This document shows positions 22,919 to 31,211 of a stretch of 64,000 bases of DNA, piece by piece. This DNA is from Plasmopara viticola (taxonomy: Eukaryota > Oomycota > Peronosporomycetes > Peronosporales > Peronosporaceae), in NCBI GenBank assembly GCA_001695595.3, contig MBPM02000027.1:62001-126000 (forward strand), in the 5' to 3' direction. Each line of letters starts with the position of its first letter. The stretch's first letter is position 1. Both the position numbers and the translations under genes were made by a program. The notes under the pieces are model-generated. The model was given only the letters and a program-made list of their open reading frames with translations. It did not search any database and was not told the DNA's origin.

Positions 22919-23402
22919 TAAATTGCCTAAGAGTCGTGCGTGAAAGATTTGTGCGCCATGCATTTATACTAGAAAGCAGCACATGCTCCTTCTTCGTATT
23001 TTGGCTTGGATTTCTCTTTAAGTCTAACAATCGTCATGGTCGTTCACGGTGCGATTACTCTTGACTACAAGAGCGACGCAAGTAGCTGTTTTAAACAGCA
23101 AAGAATACAATTTTCTGCTCGACTATATTCGAAGCATTTCCGCTGTTAGGAAATGGGCTGCCTGTCTGCACTCAGCAGTTAAAATTCTGTTCGTAAACAC
23201 GAAACTATGTATGATCTTCGCAAGAGAATGTTCAATCATGCGTTTGTCACAACGTTCTTGTCCGGCTTATGCGAGTAGAATAATGTGGTTGCGTGCGTGC
23301 ATACAAAGAGCTTATACTTGGTGTTGGTGTGTTTGTCGGTGTGCTTGCTCCTGGTTGTGTTTCTCTTTTTGTGTACATTTGATATTATCTTAACTCGAGT
23401 AT
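22919..23402. repeat. tRNA-Lys unit spacer
   Basis: Homologous to 5512-5996. A 114-codon open frame crosses it but is not conserved in the sister spacers. Confidence 0.8.
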
Positions 23403-23475
23403 ACCCGTCTAGCTCAGTTGGTAGAGCGCTGGCCTTTTAAGCCAGTGGTCGTGGGTTCGAGCCCCACGGGGGGTG
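23403..23475 (+). tRNA. tRNA-Lys(TTT)
   Basis: Consensus Lys copy. The last full Lys gene before LINE D. Confidence 0.9.
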
Positions 23476-23959
23476 TAAATTGCCTAAGAGTCGTGCGTGA
23501 AAAATTTGTGCGCCATGCATTTATACTAGAAAGCAGCACATGCTCCTTCTTCGTATTTTGGTTTGGATTTCTCTTTAAGTCTAACAATCGTCATGGTCGT
23601 TCACGGTGCGATTACTCTTGACTACAAGAGCGACGCAAGTAGCTGTTTTAAACAGCAAAAAATAAAATTTTCTGCTCGACTATATTCGAAGCATTTCCGC
23701 TGTTAGGAAATGGGCTGCCTGTCTGCACTCAGCAGTTAGAATTCTGTTCGTAAACACGAAAACTATGTATGATCTTCGGAAAAGAATGTTCAATCATGCG
23801 TTTGTCACGACGTTCTTGGCCGGCTTATGCGAGTAGAATAATGTGGTTGCGTGCGTGCATACCAAGAGCTTATACTTGGTGTTGGTGTGTTTGTCGGTGT
23901 GCTTGCTCCTGGTTGTGTTTCTCTTTTGTGTACATTTGATATCATCTTAACTCGAGTAT
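23476..23959. repeat. tRNA-Lys unit spacer
   Basis: Homologous to 5512-5996. No gene seen. Confidence 0.8.
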
Positions 23960-23976
23960 ACCCGTCTAGCTCAGTT
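23960..23976 (+). repeat. tRNA-Lys 5' stub at the 3' end of LINE D
   Basis: tRNA-Lys 1-17, then GAAGGTCGTC as in LINE B. There is no matching right duplicate. Confidence 0.9.
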
Positions 23977-25001
23977 GAAGGTCGTCTATATTATGTAATA
24001 TAGGCGAATGTCTAACCAACTTGCCTGGCGTAGTATCTGTTCTACTACTCTAGTGCACTATATATAATTATGCATTTCCTCCAAAATAGGAATATACAAA
24101 AATTATGTAATTTCCTCAAAAAAAGGAAATTACATATTTTATGTTTGCCACGTATTGTTTTGGATTTCATCCAATCACTGGCCTGGGAGGGTTTCGGTTC
24201 TACACTTTTGCCCCCGTTTCGACTTCAACTTCGGGCGAAAAAGGCCATTTAGACCCTTTGTGCGTGGCAACGTTGCTCGATAAGTGCGGTCGATCAACAG
24301 CCGCAACTTTTGGCACTTAGGCAGCACATACAGCGCCCATTGCATGCCAAATGCTCACGCGTTTCAAGCCTTCAGGTGCCTAAACGGAAGTCCGGTCTTT
24401 CAGCACACTGTCGCGTCGTTTCGCGATGGGGGAATCCGCAGCCCAATCCGTGGGCCGACCCATTTTTGGGATCGTTATACTTTATAAGATAAAAATCCCT
24501 CGCTTCTTATTCGTCGTGAGGAGTGAAAAAATTCTTGATTCTCCAGGCCTCACAGTAAAGATAAAAAAAAGTGACCGGTATGGCCCCACAGGTAAATTGG
24601 CCTTTTAGGCCTCTCCGGGTCACCAAAACCACTGGGATTCAGCTCTCAGACTTCATCAAGGTACCCTTGGCCCCCCAGGGTTAACAGAAGACAAAGCTCT
24701 TGACTTACGAAGCCGCTTTCTCACTGCTTTGTTACAGGCGCCCCCTACACCGGTCTTTTACGCGGCTGGCTCGTATCCAGTTACCCTCCAGGTGCACTGT
24801 ATGGCTACATCAAGTGCGAGACTTGCGGCAGCGGACCCCAGAAAATTCGGACGTTCTTCAAGTGATGAGGCTTTACCCGTAAGGGTGCCCGGCAGGCTGC
24901 CCGACCAGATAGCACCCACATCTTCGGACGGCGGTTTTTTTAAACGATTGGAATGAACTCAGTATTTGCCGACATTAATTGTGTTTTTTTCTAGACGTTG
25001 T
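23977..25001 (-). other. LINE D 3' UTR
   Basis: Homologous to the LINE B 3' UTR. Stem GTGACC (24571)/GGTCAC (24618) is kept. The second B stem is weakened by a change to CCCAGGG. Confidence 0.6.
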
Positions 25002-26195
25002 TTATTTGTTCATGTGCGCACAGGTCTTGATGGTGCTGCCTTGCAGGTTATGGGTGATGCCCGGGTGCTGACAAGTGAAGCTGTGAAACACGGAATGGGT
25101 CTTCAGCGAGTCAATCACTTGTTTAAGATCTTGTCTCAGCTGCCGGTCGTACAGGTGTCGCTGGAAAAAGCGAATGTGCGCACAGAAAGTCGACAATATG
25201 ACTGAGAGTGCTGGAGCTACCGGTATCGGTTGCCGTCCGTCGAACAAGCATCGATTGCGGTTCGTCCAGATCGTGTGAAGTACCACAGCTCGAAGCACAT
25301 GCCATACATCTCGTACCACACCAGAACACTGAACCCAGTCGTCGCGTACGTGCACCTTGTTCGCGAGAGCAATATCAAGCCACGACGGTCGAGAGACAAA
25401 GAATGGTGAGACAAGCTGCAAGATCTGACACCAGAGCCTTGACGCCAGCGTGCAGTCGAAAAATAAATGCTTCTCAGTCTCTATCGCTTTGCATTCTGCG
25501 CGCACGCATTTACGGATGGCTGGATGTGACGTCTCCAAGAACCAGAAGCGCGATCGCACGGGTAGCAAGCGAAACGCAAGACGAAATTGCAAGTCTTCGA
25601 AGACCGGAAGCAGGATGTGGCGCAGCCGCTTTCGATACTCCGCGAATGCTTTAATCTGTTGGTCGTCGACACGCTCTGAGTAAATTTTCATCGGGTGCGG
25701 CTTTTTTGGAGGGTCAGGCGCCCAGACAATTTTCAGGATCGCTGACCGTGGAATCTTCGGGATCAAGAATATCTTCGCTTTATTTCTGTAGTCAACTCGT
25801 GGAAGCAGACATCCGTGTGCGTCTATGCTTGACGAGTCTCGTACAAGTTGTCGTGCTCCAAGGCGGTCAACAATTTGCGTCGCTTCCCTGTACAGCGAGC
25901 GCAGCCACTTCATCTGTGTGTACGGTCGCACTGAGACAAGCGTGTAGTCGATATGTCGCTGTACGAAGGTGGTTGCAGCTGGCCACGCTGCACCTTCACA
26001 CCTGAAGTCAGCGAGTGACCGTAATTTGAAGCTACATGAGATATGGAGACGAAAGCTTCGTTGTGGTTCGGCGACCATACCTAGACAACGTCGATGCACC
26101 ACCACCGTATCGGACCGTGTTCGCTTCTCATAGTGAAGATCAGCATCAGCATGGAACCAAATTGGCTGATGTAGGCCATACATGGCGCGTTCGTG
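25002..26195 (-). pseudogene. LINE D ORF2, C-terminal fragment
   Basis: About 395 codons remain open to the rearrangement point, from YGLHQPIWFHADADLHYE to the normal stop. They include the finger CVRAECKAIETEKHLFFDC. The endonuclease and RT are missing. Confidence 0.88.
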
Positions 26196-26260
26196 GGCAC
26201 AGTTGGTAGAGCGTCAGTCTCATAATCTGAAGGTCGCCAGTTCGATCCTGGCAGGGAGCA
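26196..26260 (+). pseudogene. tRNA-Met(CAT), 5'-truncated
   Basis: Joins LINE D at GGCACAGTTGG. The first 8 or so bases of the tRNA are gone and the A box has T-to-A at its third base. The rest, including the CAT anticodon and B box, is consensus. Confidence 0.85.
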
Positions 26261-26387
26261 CTAGACCAGTGCTTAATGTTGTGCATCTTCTGCATCATTA
26301 GAGGTCGCTTATGGCTCTTGATTAAGCACCGTTTACTCTCTTTAAACTTTTCTTTCAATGTCGTGGCGAAGTAGTCATGGAATTGAC

Positions 26388-26460
26388 GCTCCTTTGGCTC
26401 AGTTGGTAGAGCGTCAGTCTCATAATCTGAAGGTCGCCAGTTCGATCCTGGCAGGGAGCA
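26388..26460 (+). tRNA. tRNA-Met(CAT), copy M1
   Basis: Elongator Met. Acceptor GCTCCTT/AGGGAGC, D arm GCTC/GAGC, anticodon stem TCAGT/TCTGA with loop CTCATAA, T arm GCCAG-TTCGATC-CTGGC, discriminator A. This is the consensus used for the copies below. Confidence 0.93.
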
Positions 26461-26587
26461 CTAGACCAGTGCTTAATGTTGTGCATCTTCTGCATCATTA
26501 GAGGTCGCTTATGGCTCTTGATTAAGCACCGTTTACTCTCTTTAAACTTTTCTTTCAATGTCGTGGCGAAGTAGTCATGGAATTGAC

Positions 26588-26660
26588 GCTCCTTTGGCTC
26601 AGTTGGTAGAGCGTCAGTCTCATAATCTGAAGGTCGCCAGTTCGATCCTGGCAGGGAGCA
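26588..26660 (+). tRNA. tRNA-Met(CAT), copy M2
   Basis: Consensus sequence. Confidence 0.93.
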
Positions 26661-26790
26661 CTAGACCAGTGCTTAATGTTATGCATCTTCTGCCTCATCA
26701 GAGGACGCTTATGGCTCTTGATTAAGCACCGACTATTACTCTCTTTAAACTTTTCTTTCAATGTCGTGGCGAAGTAGTCATGGAATTGAC

Positions 26791-26863
26791 GCTCCTTTGG
26801 CTCAGTTGGTAGAGCGTCAGTCTCATAATCTGAAGGTCGCCAGTTCGATCCTGGCAGGGAGCA
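26791..26863 (+). tRNA. tRNA-Met(CAT), copy M3
   Basis: Consensus sequence. First T4 run at 26954. Confidence 0.93.
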
Positions 26864-26993
26864 CTAGACCAGTGCTTAATGTTAAGCATATTCTGCCTCA
26901 TCAGAGGACGCTTATGGCTCTTGATTAAGCACCGACTATTACTCTCTTTAAACTTTTCTTTCAATGTCGTGGCAAAGTAGTCATGGAATTGAC

Positions 26994-27066
26994 GCTCCTT
27001 TGGCTCAGTTGGTAGAGCGTCAGTCTCATAATCTGAAGGTCGCCAGTTCGATCCTGGCAGGGAGCA
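26994..27066 (+). tRNA. tRNA-Met(CAT), copy M4
   Basis: Consensus sequence. Confidence 0.93.
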
Positions 27067-27196
27067 CTAGACCAATGCTTAATGTTGTGCATATTCTGCT
27101 TCACCAGAGGACGCTTATGGCTCTTGATTAAGCACCGACTATTACTCTCTTTAAACTTATCTTTCAATGTCGTGGCGAAGTAGTCATGGAATTGAC

Positions 27197-27269
27197 GCTC
27201 CTTTGGCTCAGTTGGTAGAGCGTCAGTCTCATAATCTGAAGGTCACCAGTTCGATCCTGGCAGGGAGCA
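27197..27269 (+). tRNA. tRNA-Met(CAT), copy M5
   Basis: One change: T-stem G49 to A (ACCAG), losing a pair. Confidence 0.88.
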
Positions 27270-27399
27270 CTAACCCAGTGCTTAATGTTGTGCATATTCT
27301 GCCTCATTAGAGGACGCTTATGGCTCTTGATTAAGCACCGACTACTACTCTCTTTAAACTTATCTTTCAATATCGTGGCGAAGTAGTCATGGAATTGAC

Positions 27400-27472
27400 G
27401 CTCCTTTGGCTCAGTTGGTAGAGCGTCAGTCTCATAATCTGAAGGTCGCCAGTTCGATCCTGGCAGGGAGCA
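27400..27472 (+). tRNA. tRNA-Met(CAT), copy M6
   Basis: Consensus sequence. Confidence 0.93.
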
Positions 27473-27602
27473 CTACACCAGTGCTTAATGTTGTGCATCT
27501 TCTGCCTCATTAGAGGACGCTTATGGCTCTTGATTAAGCACCGACTATTACTCTCTTTAAACTTTTCTTTCAATGTCGTGGCGAAGTAGTCATGGAATTG
27601 AC

Positions 27603-27675
27603 GCTCCTTTGGCTCAGTTGGTAAAGCGTCAGTCTCATAATCTGAAGGTCGCTAGTTCGATCCTGGCAGGGAGCA
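27603..27675 (+). tRNA. tRNA-Met(CAT), copy M7
   Basis: Two stem changes: D-stem GAGC to AAGC and T-stem GCCAG to GCTAG. Confidence 0.82.
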
Positions 27676-27805
27676 CTAGACCAGTGCTTAATGTTAAGCA
27701 TATTCTGCCTCATCAGAGGACGCTTATGGCTCTTGATTAAGCACCGACTATTACTCTCTTTAAACTTTTCTTTCAATGTCGTGGCGAAGTAGTCATGGAA
27801 TTGAC

Positions 27806-27878
27806 GCTCCTTTGGCTCAGTTGGTAGAGCGTCAGTCTCATAATCTGAAGGTCGCCAGTTCGATCCTGGCAGGGAGCA
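27806..27878 (+). tRNA. tRNA-Met(CAT), copy M8
   Basis: Consensus. Its spacer equals that of M5, marking the 609-bp duplication. Confidence 0.93.
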
Positions 27879-28008
27879 CTAACCCAGTGCTTAATGTTGT
27901 GCATATTCTGCCTCATTAGAGGACGCTTATGGCTCTTGATTAAGCACCGACTACTACTCTCTTTAAACTTATCTTTCAATATCGTGGCGAAGTAGTCATG
28001 GAATTGAC

Positions 28009-28081
28009 GCTCCTTTGGCTCAGTTGGTAGAGCGTCAGTCTCATAATCTGAAGGTCGCCAGTTCGATCCTGGCAGGGAGCA
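28009..28081 (+). tRNA. tRNA-Met(CAT), copy M9
   Basis: Consensus sequence. Confidence 0.93.
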
Positions 28082-28211
28082 CTACACCAGTGCTTAATGT
28101 TGTGCATCTTCTGCCTCATTAGAGGACGCTTATGGCTTTTGATTAAGCACCGACTATTACTCTCTTTAAACTTTTCTTTCAATGTCGTGGCGAAGTAGTC
28201 ATGGAATTGAC

Positions 28212-28284
28212 GCTCCTTTGGCTCAGTTGGTAGAGCGTCAGTCTCATAATCTGAAGGTCGCCAGTTCGATCCTGGCAGGGAGCA
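28212..28284 (+). tRNA. tRNA-Met(CAT), copy M10
   Basis: Consensus sequence. Confidence 0.93.
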
Positions 28285-28414
28285 CTAGACCAGTGCTTAA
28301 TGTTAAGCATATTCTGCATCATTAGAGGACGCTTATGGCTCTTGATTAAGCACCGACTATTACTCTCTTTAAACTTTTCTTTCAATGTCGTGGCGAAGTA
28401 GTCATGGAATTGAC

Positions 28415-28487
28415 GCTCCTTTGGCTCAGTTGGTAGAGCGTCAGTCTCATAATCTGAAGGTCGCCAGTTCGATCCTGGCAGGGAGCA
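28415..28487 (+). tRNA. tRNA-Met(CAT), copy M11
   Basis: Consensus sequence. Confidence 0.93.
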
Positions 28488-28614
28488 CTGGACCAGTGCT
28501 TAATGTTGTGCATCTTCTGCATCATTAGAGGTCGCTTATGGCTCTTGATTAAGCACCGTTTACTCTCTTTAAACTTTTCTTTCAATGTCGTGGCGAAGTA
28601 GTCATGGAATTGAC

Positions 28615-28687
28615 GCTCCTTTGGCTCAGTTGGTAGAGCGTCAGTCTCATAATCTGAAGGTCGCCAGTTCGATCCTGGCAGGGAGCA
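28615..28687 (+). tRNA. tRNA-Met(CAT), copy M12
   Basis: Consensus. The spacer that follows has a T-to-A at the hairpin (GACTCATC). Confidence 0.93.
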
Positions 28688-28817
28688 CTAGACCAGTGCT
28701 TAATGTTAAGCATATTCTGACTCATCAGAGGACGCTTATGGCTCTTGATTAAGCACCGACAATTACTTTCTTTAAACTTTTCTTTCAATGTCGTGGCGAT
28801 GTAGTCATGGAATATAC

Positions 28818-28890
28818 GCTCCTTTGGCTTAGTTGGTAGAGCGTCAGTCTCATAATCTGAAGGTCGCCAGTTCGATCCTGGCAGGGAGCA
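28818..28890 (+). tRNA. tRNA-Met(CAT), copy M13
   Basis: D-stem GCTC to GCTT, giving a T-G pair. Confidence 0.9.
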
Positions 28891-29020
28891 CTAAACCAGT
28901 GCTTAATGTTGTGCATCTTCTGCATCATTAGAGGACGCTTATGGCTCTTGATTAAGCACCGACTATTACTCTCTTTAAACTTTTCTTTTAATGTCGTGGC
29001 GAAGTAGTCATGGAATTGAC

Positions 29021-29093
29021 GCTCCTTTGGCTCAGTTGGTAGAGCGTCAGTCTCATAATCTGAAGGTCGCCAGTTCGATCCTGGCAGGGAGCA
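29021..29093 (+). tRNA. tRNA-Met(CAT), copy M14
   Basis: Consensus sequence. Confidence 0.93.
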
Positions 29094-29223
29094 CTACACC
29101 AGTGCTTAATGTTGTGCATCTTCTGCCTCATTAGAGGACGCTTATGGCTTTTGATTAAGCACCGACTATTACTCTCTTTAAACTTTTCTTTCAATGTCGT
29201 GGCGAAGTAGTCATGGAATTGAC

Positions 29224-29296
29224 GCTCCTTTGGCTCAGTTGGTAAAGCGTCAGTCTCATAATCTGAAGGTCGCCAGTTCGATCCTGGCAGGGAGCA
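29224..29296 (+). tRNA. tRNA-Met(CAT), copy M15
   Basis: D-stem GAGC to AAGC only. Confidence 0.87.
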
Positions 29297-29426
29297 CTAG
29301 ACCAGTGCTTAATGTTAAGCATATTCTGCCTCATCAGAGGACGCTTATGGCTCTTGATTAAGCACCGACTATTACTCTCTTTAAACTTTTCTTTCAATGT
29401 CGTGGCGAAGTAGTCATGGAATTGAC

Positions 29427-29499
29427 GCTCCTTTGGCTCAGTTGGTAGAGCGTCAGTCTCATAATCTGAAGGTCGCCAGTTCGATCCTGGCAGGGAGCA
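29427..29499 (+). tRNA. tRNA-Met(CAT), copy M16
   Basis: Consensus sequence. Confidence 0.93.
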
Positions 29500-29629
29500 C
29501 TAACCCAGTGCTTAATGTTGTGCATCTTCTGCATCATTAGAGGACGCTTATGGCTCTTGATTAAGCACCGACTATTACTCTCTTTAAACTTTTCTTTCAA
29601 TGTCGTGGCGAAGTAGTCATGGAATTGAC

Positions 29630-29702
29630 GCTCCTTTGGCTCAGTTGGTAGAGCGTCAGTCTCATAATCTGAAGGTCGCCAGTTCGATCCTGGCAGGGAG
29701 CA
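29630..29702 (+). tRNA. tRNA-Met(CAT), copy M17
   Basis: Consensus sequence. Confidence 0.93.
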
Positions 29703-29832
29703 CTAGACCAGTGCTTAATGTTGTGCATCTTCTGCATCATTAGAGGACGCTTATGGCTCTTGATTAAGCACCGACTATTACTCTCTTTAAACTTTTCTTT
29801 CAATGTCGTGGCGAAGTAGTCATGGAATTGAC

Positions 29833-29905
29833 GCTCCTTTGGCTCAGTTGGTAGAGCGTCAGTCTCATAATCTGAAGGTCGCCAGTTCGATCCTGGCAGG
29901 GAGCA
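29833..29905 (+). tRNA. tRNA-Met(CAT), copy M18
   Basis: Consensus sequence. Confidence 0.93.
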
Positions 29906-30032
29906 CTAGACCAGTGCTTAATGTTGTGCATCTTCTGCATCATTAGAGGTCGCTTATGGCTCTTGCTTAAGCACCGTTTACTCTCTTTAAACTTTTCTTT
30001 CAATGTCGTGGCGAAGTAGTCATGGAATTGAC

Positions 30033-30105
30033 GCTCCTTTGGCTCAGTTGGTAGAGCGTCAGTCTCATAATCTGAAGGTCGCCAGTTCGATCCTGGCAGG
30101 GAGCA
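30033..30105 (+). tRNA. tRNA-Met(CAT), copy M19
   Basis: Consensus. The spacer stem arm has one inserted A (GTGCTATAAT). Confidence 0.93.
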
Positions 30106-30236
30106 CTAGACCAGTGCTATAATGTTAAGCATATTCTGCCTCATCAGAGGACGCTTATGGCTCTTGATTAAGCACCGACAATTACTTTCTTTAAACTTTT
30201 CTTTCAATGTCGTGGCGATGTAGTCATGGAATATAC

Positions 30237-30309
30237 GCTCCTTTGGCTCAGTTGGTAGAGCGTCAGTCTCATAATCTGAAGGTCGCCAGTTCGATCCTGG
30301 CAGGGAGCA
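30237..30309 (+). tRNA. tRNA-Met(CAT), copy M20
   Basis: Consensus sequence. Last full copy before LINE E. Confidence 0.93.
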
Positions 30310-30439
30310 CTAGACCAGTGCTTAATGTTGTGCATCTTCTGCATCATTAGAGGACGCTTATGGCTCTTGATTAAGCACCGACTATTACTCTCTTTAAACT
30401 TTTCTTTTAATGTCGTGGCGAAGTAGTCATAGAATTGAC

Positions 30440-30456
30440 GCTCCTTTGGCTCAGTT
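30440..30456 (+). repeat. tRNA-Met 5' stub at the 3' end of LINE E
   Basis: GCTCCTTTGGCTCAGTT, identical to the start of the tRNA at 38056. It is followed by TAGTTTAAAGTTG: four extra bases (TAGT) that repeat the primer end. Confidence 0.92.
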
Positions 30457-30822
30457 TAGTTTAAAGTTGTCTATATTAATTTTATAGACGATTGACTAAT
30501 CAATTTGCCTGACCTAATGTCCAATTTGAACTAATTCTGTGTAATGTACATATTCTAGTGTAGGGTTGGTGTGTAGGGTTTCGGTTCTACATTTTGCCCT
30601 GATTTGAATCAGAAAATGGCGTGCTGGACCCTCCACGCGGGTCGAAATTTCTCGATAGCTACTGCGAGTTACGTGCTGGTGCTTCGGCCATATGTGCAGC
30701 ATATATATAGCCAGGTGTGTACCAACTTGCTGCACGTGTAGTTCACTCTGGCGCCGAAACGCACGACTGGTCCTCTAGCTCACTGTCGCTTCGTTCCGCC
30801 TCCAGACCGTCACTTTCCTCGA

Positions 30823-30928
30823 GCCGGCTCTAAAGCGGGCTCTCCTCAGGGCTCATGCCCCCCGTCTCCCTTTCGGGTGCAGCCGGAGACAACACAGTCC
30901 GCAGAGGAGAGCTCGGTTTTAAGCCGGC
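30823..30928 (-). other. LINE E 3' UTR hairpin 1
   Basis: Outer arms GCCGGCT/AGCCGGC. Inner arms CTCTCCTC/GAGGAGAG, versus CTCACCTC/GAGGTGAG in C and G: a paired A-T to T-A exchange that keeps the stem. Confidence 0.65.
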
Positions 30929-30969
30929 GAGTCGAGCTTCAGTATGGAGGGGTCCGGGACTTTCCTCAA

Positions 30970-31073
30970 GCCGGCATTTAAGTGAACTCCCTCTGGGCTC
31001 ATGCCCCCCGTCCCCCTTTCGGGTGCAGCCGGAGACAACACAGTCCGCAGAGGAGAGTCCACTTTTAGCCGGC
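30970..31073 (-). other. LINE E 3' UTR hairpin 2
   Basis: Outer arms GCCGGC/GCCGGC, then AAGTG/CACTT and CTCTG/CAGAG. It shares the CCCGTCCCCCTTTCGGGTGC loop with hairpin 1. Confidence 0.65.
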
Positions 31074-31211
31074 GAGTACTGGAGTTGCTGGGACGCTTGA
31101 GCCTTAGCCGGCAAATTCGAAAGTGAATAATAAAACTGGTGGCGGACAAAAATCCCTCCAAACAGCATACCATGCTATTTGAAAGGATTTTTATTTTTTT
31201 TGGACACCCAG

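Larger units (their letters stand above)
23977..26195 (-). mobile_element. LINE D (subfamily A/B/D), 3' fragment
   Basis: Matches LINE B 6014-8232 closely, then stops abruptly after GCGCGTTCGTG at 26195, where tRNA-Met sequence begins. The 3' end is a normal insertion into tRNA-Lys, but the far end is not flanked by tRNA-Lys. A later rearrangement is likelier than simple 5' truncation during insertion. Confidence 0.9.
26196..30456 (+). repeat. tRNA-Met tandem array 1, period about 203 bp
   Basis: Twenty full copies, each a 73-bp tRNA plus a spacer of about 130 bp. Most spacers carry the inverted repeat GTGCTTAAT...ATTAAGCAC around a CCTC/GAGG hairpin. The first T4 run is about 85-95 nt after the tRNA. 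Higher-order repeats: M5-M6 recur as M8-M9 (609 bp, 3 units) and M11-M13 as M18-M20 (1418 bp, 7 units). Confidence 0.92.
30457..31211 (-). other. LINE E 3' UTR
   Basis: Holds two hairpins and the shared block GGTTCTACATTTTGCCC near 30581. It ends GACAACTTTAAACTA at the tRNA-Met junction and has no poly(A) tail. Confidence 0.7.

Noticed and set aside
23977..26195. LINE D as a normal 5'-truncated insertion
   Set aside because: A truncated insertion would be flanked on the right by tRNA-Lys sequence. The flank is tRNA-Met, so a rearrangement or assembly join is needed.
26355..30003. A series of about 20 minus-strand 67-68 codon frames (APCQDRTGDLQIMRLTLYQLS) at 203-bp spacing
   Set aside because: They are the antisense translation of each tRNA-Met gene plus spacer. 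Conservation comes from the tRNA, and pseudogene units change the frame without constraint.
26196..30456. Regular repeats suggestive of a CRISPR array
   Set aside because: The period is 203 bp, the repeat is a 73-bp tRNA with a B box, the spacers are also repeated, and the genome is eukaryotic.
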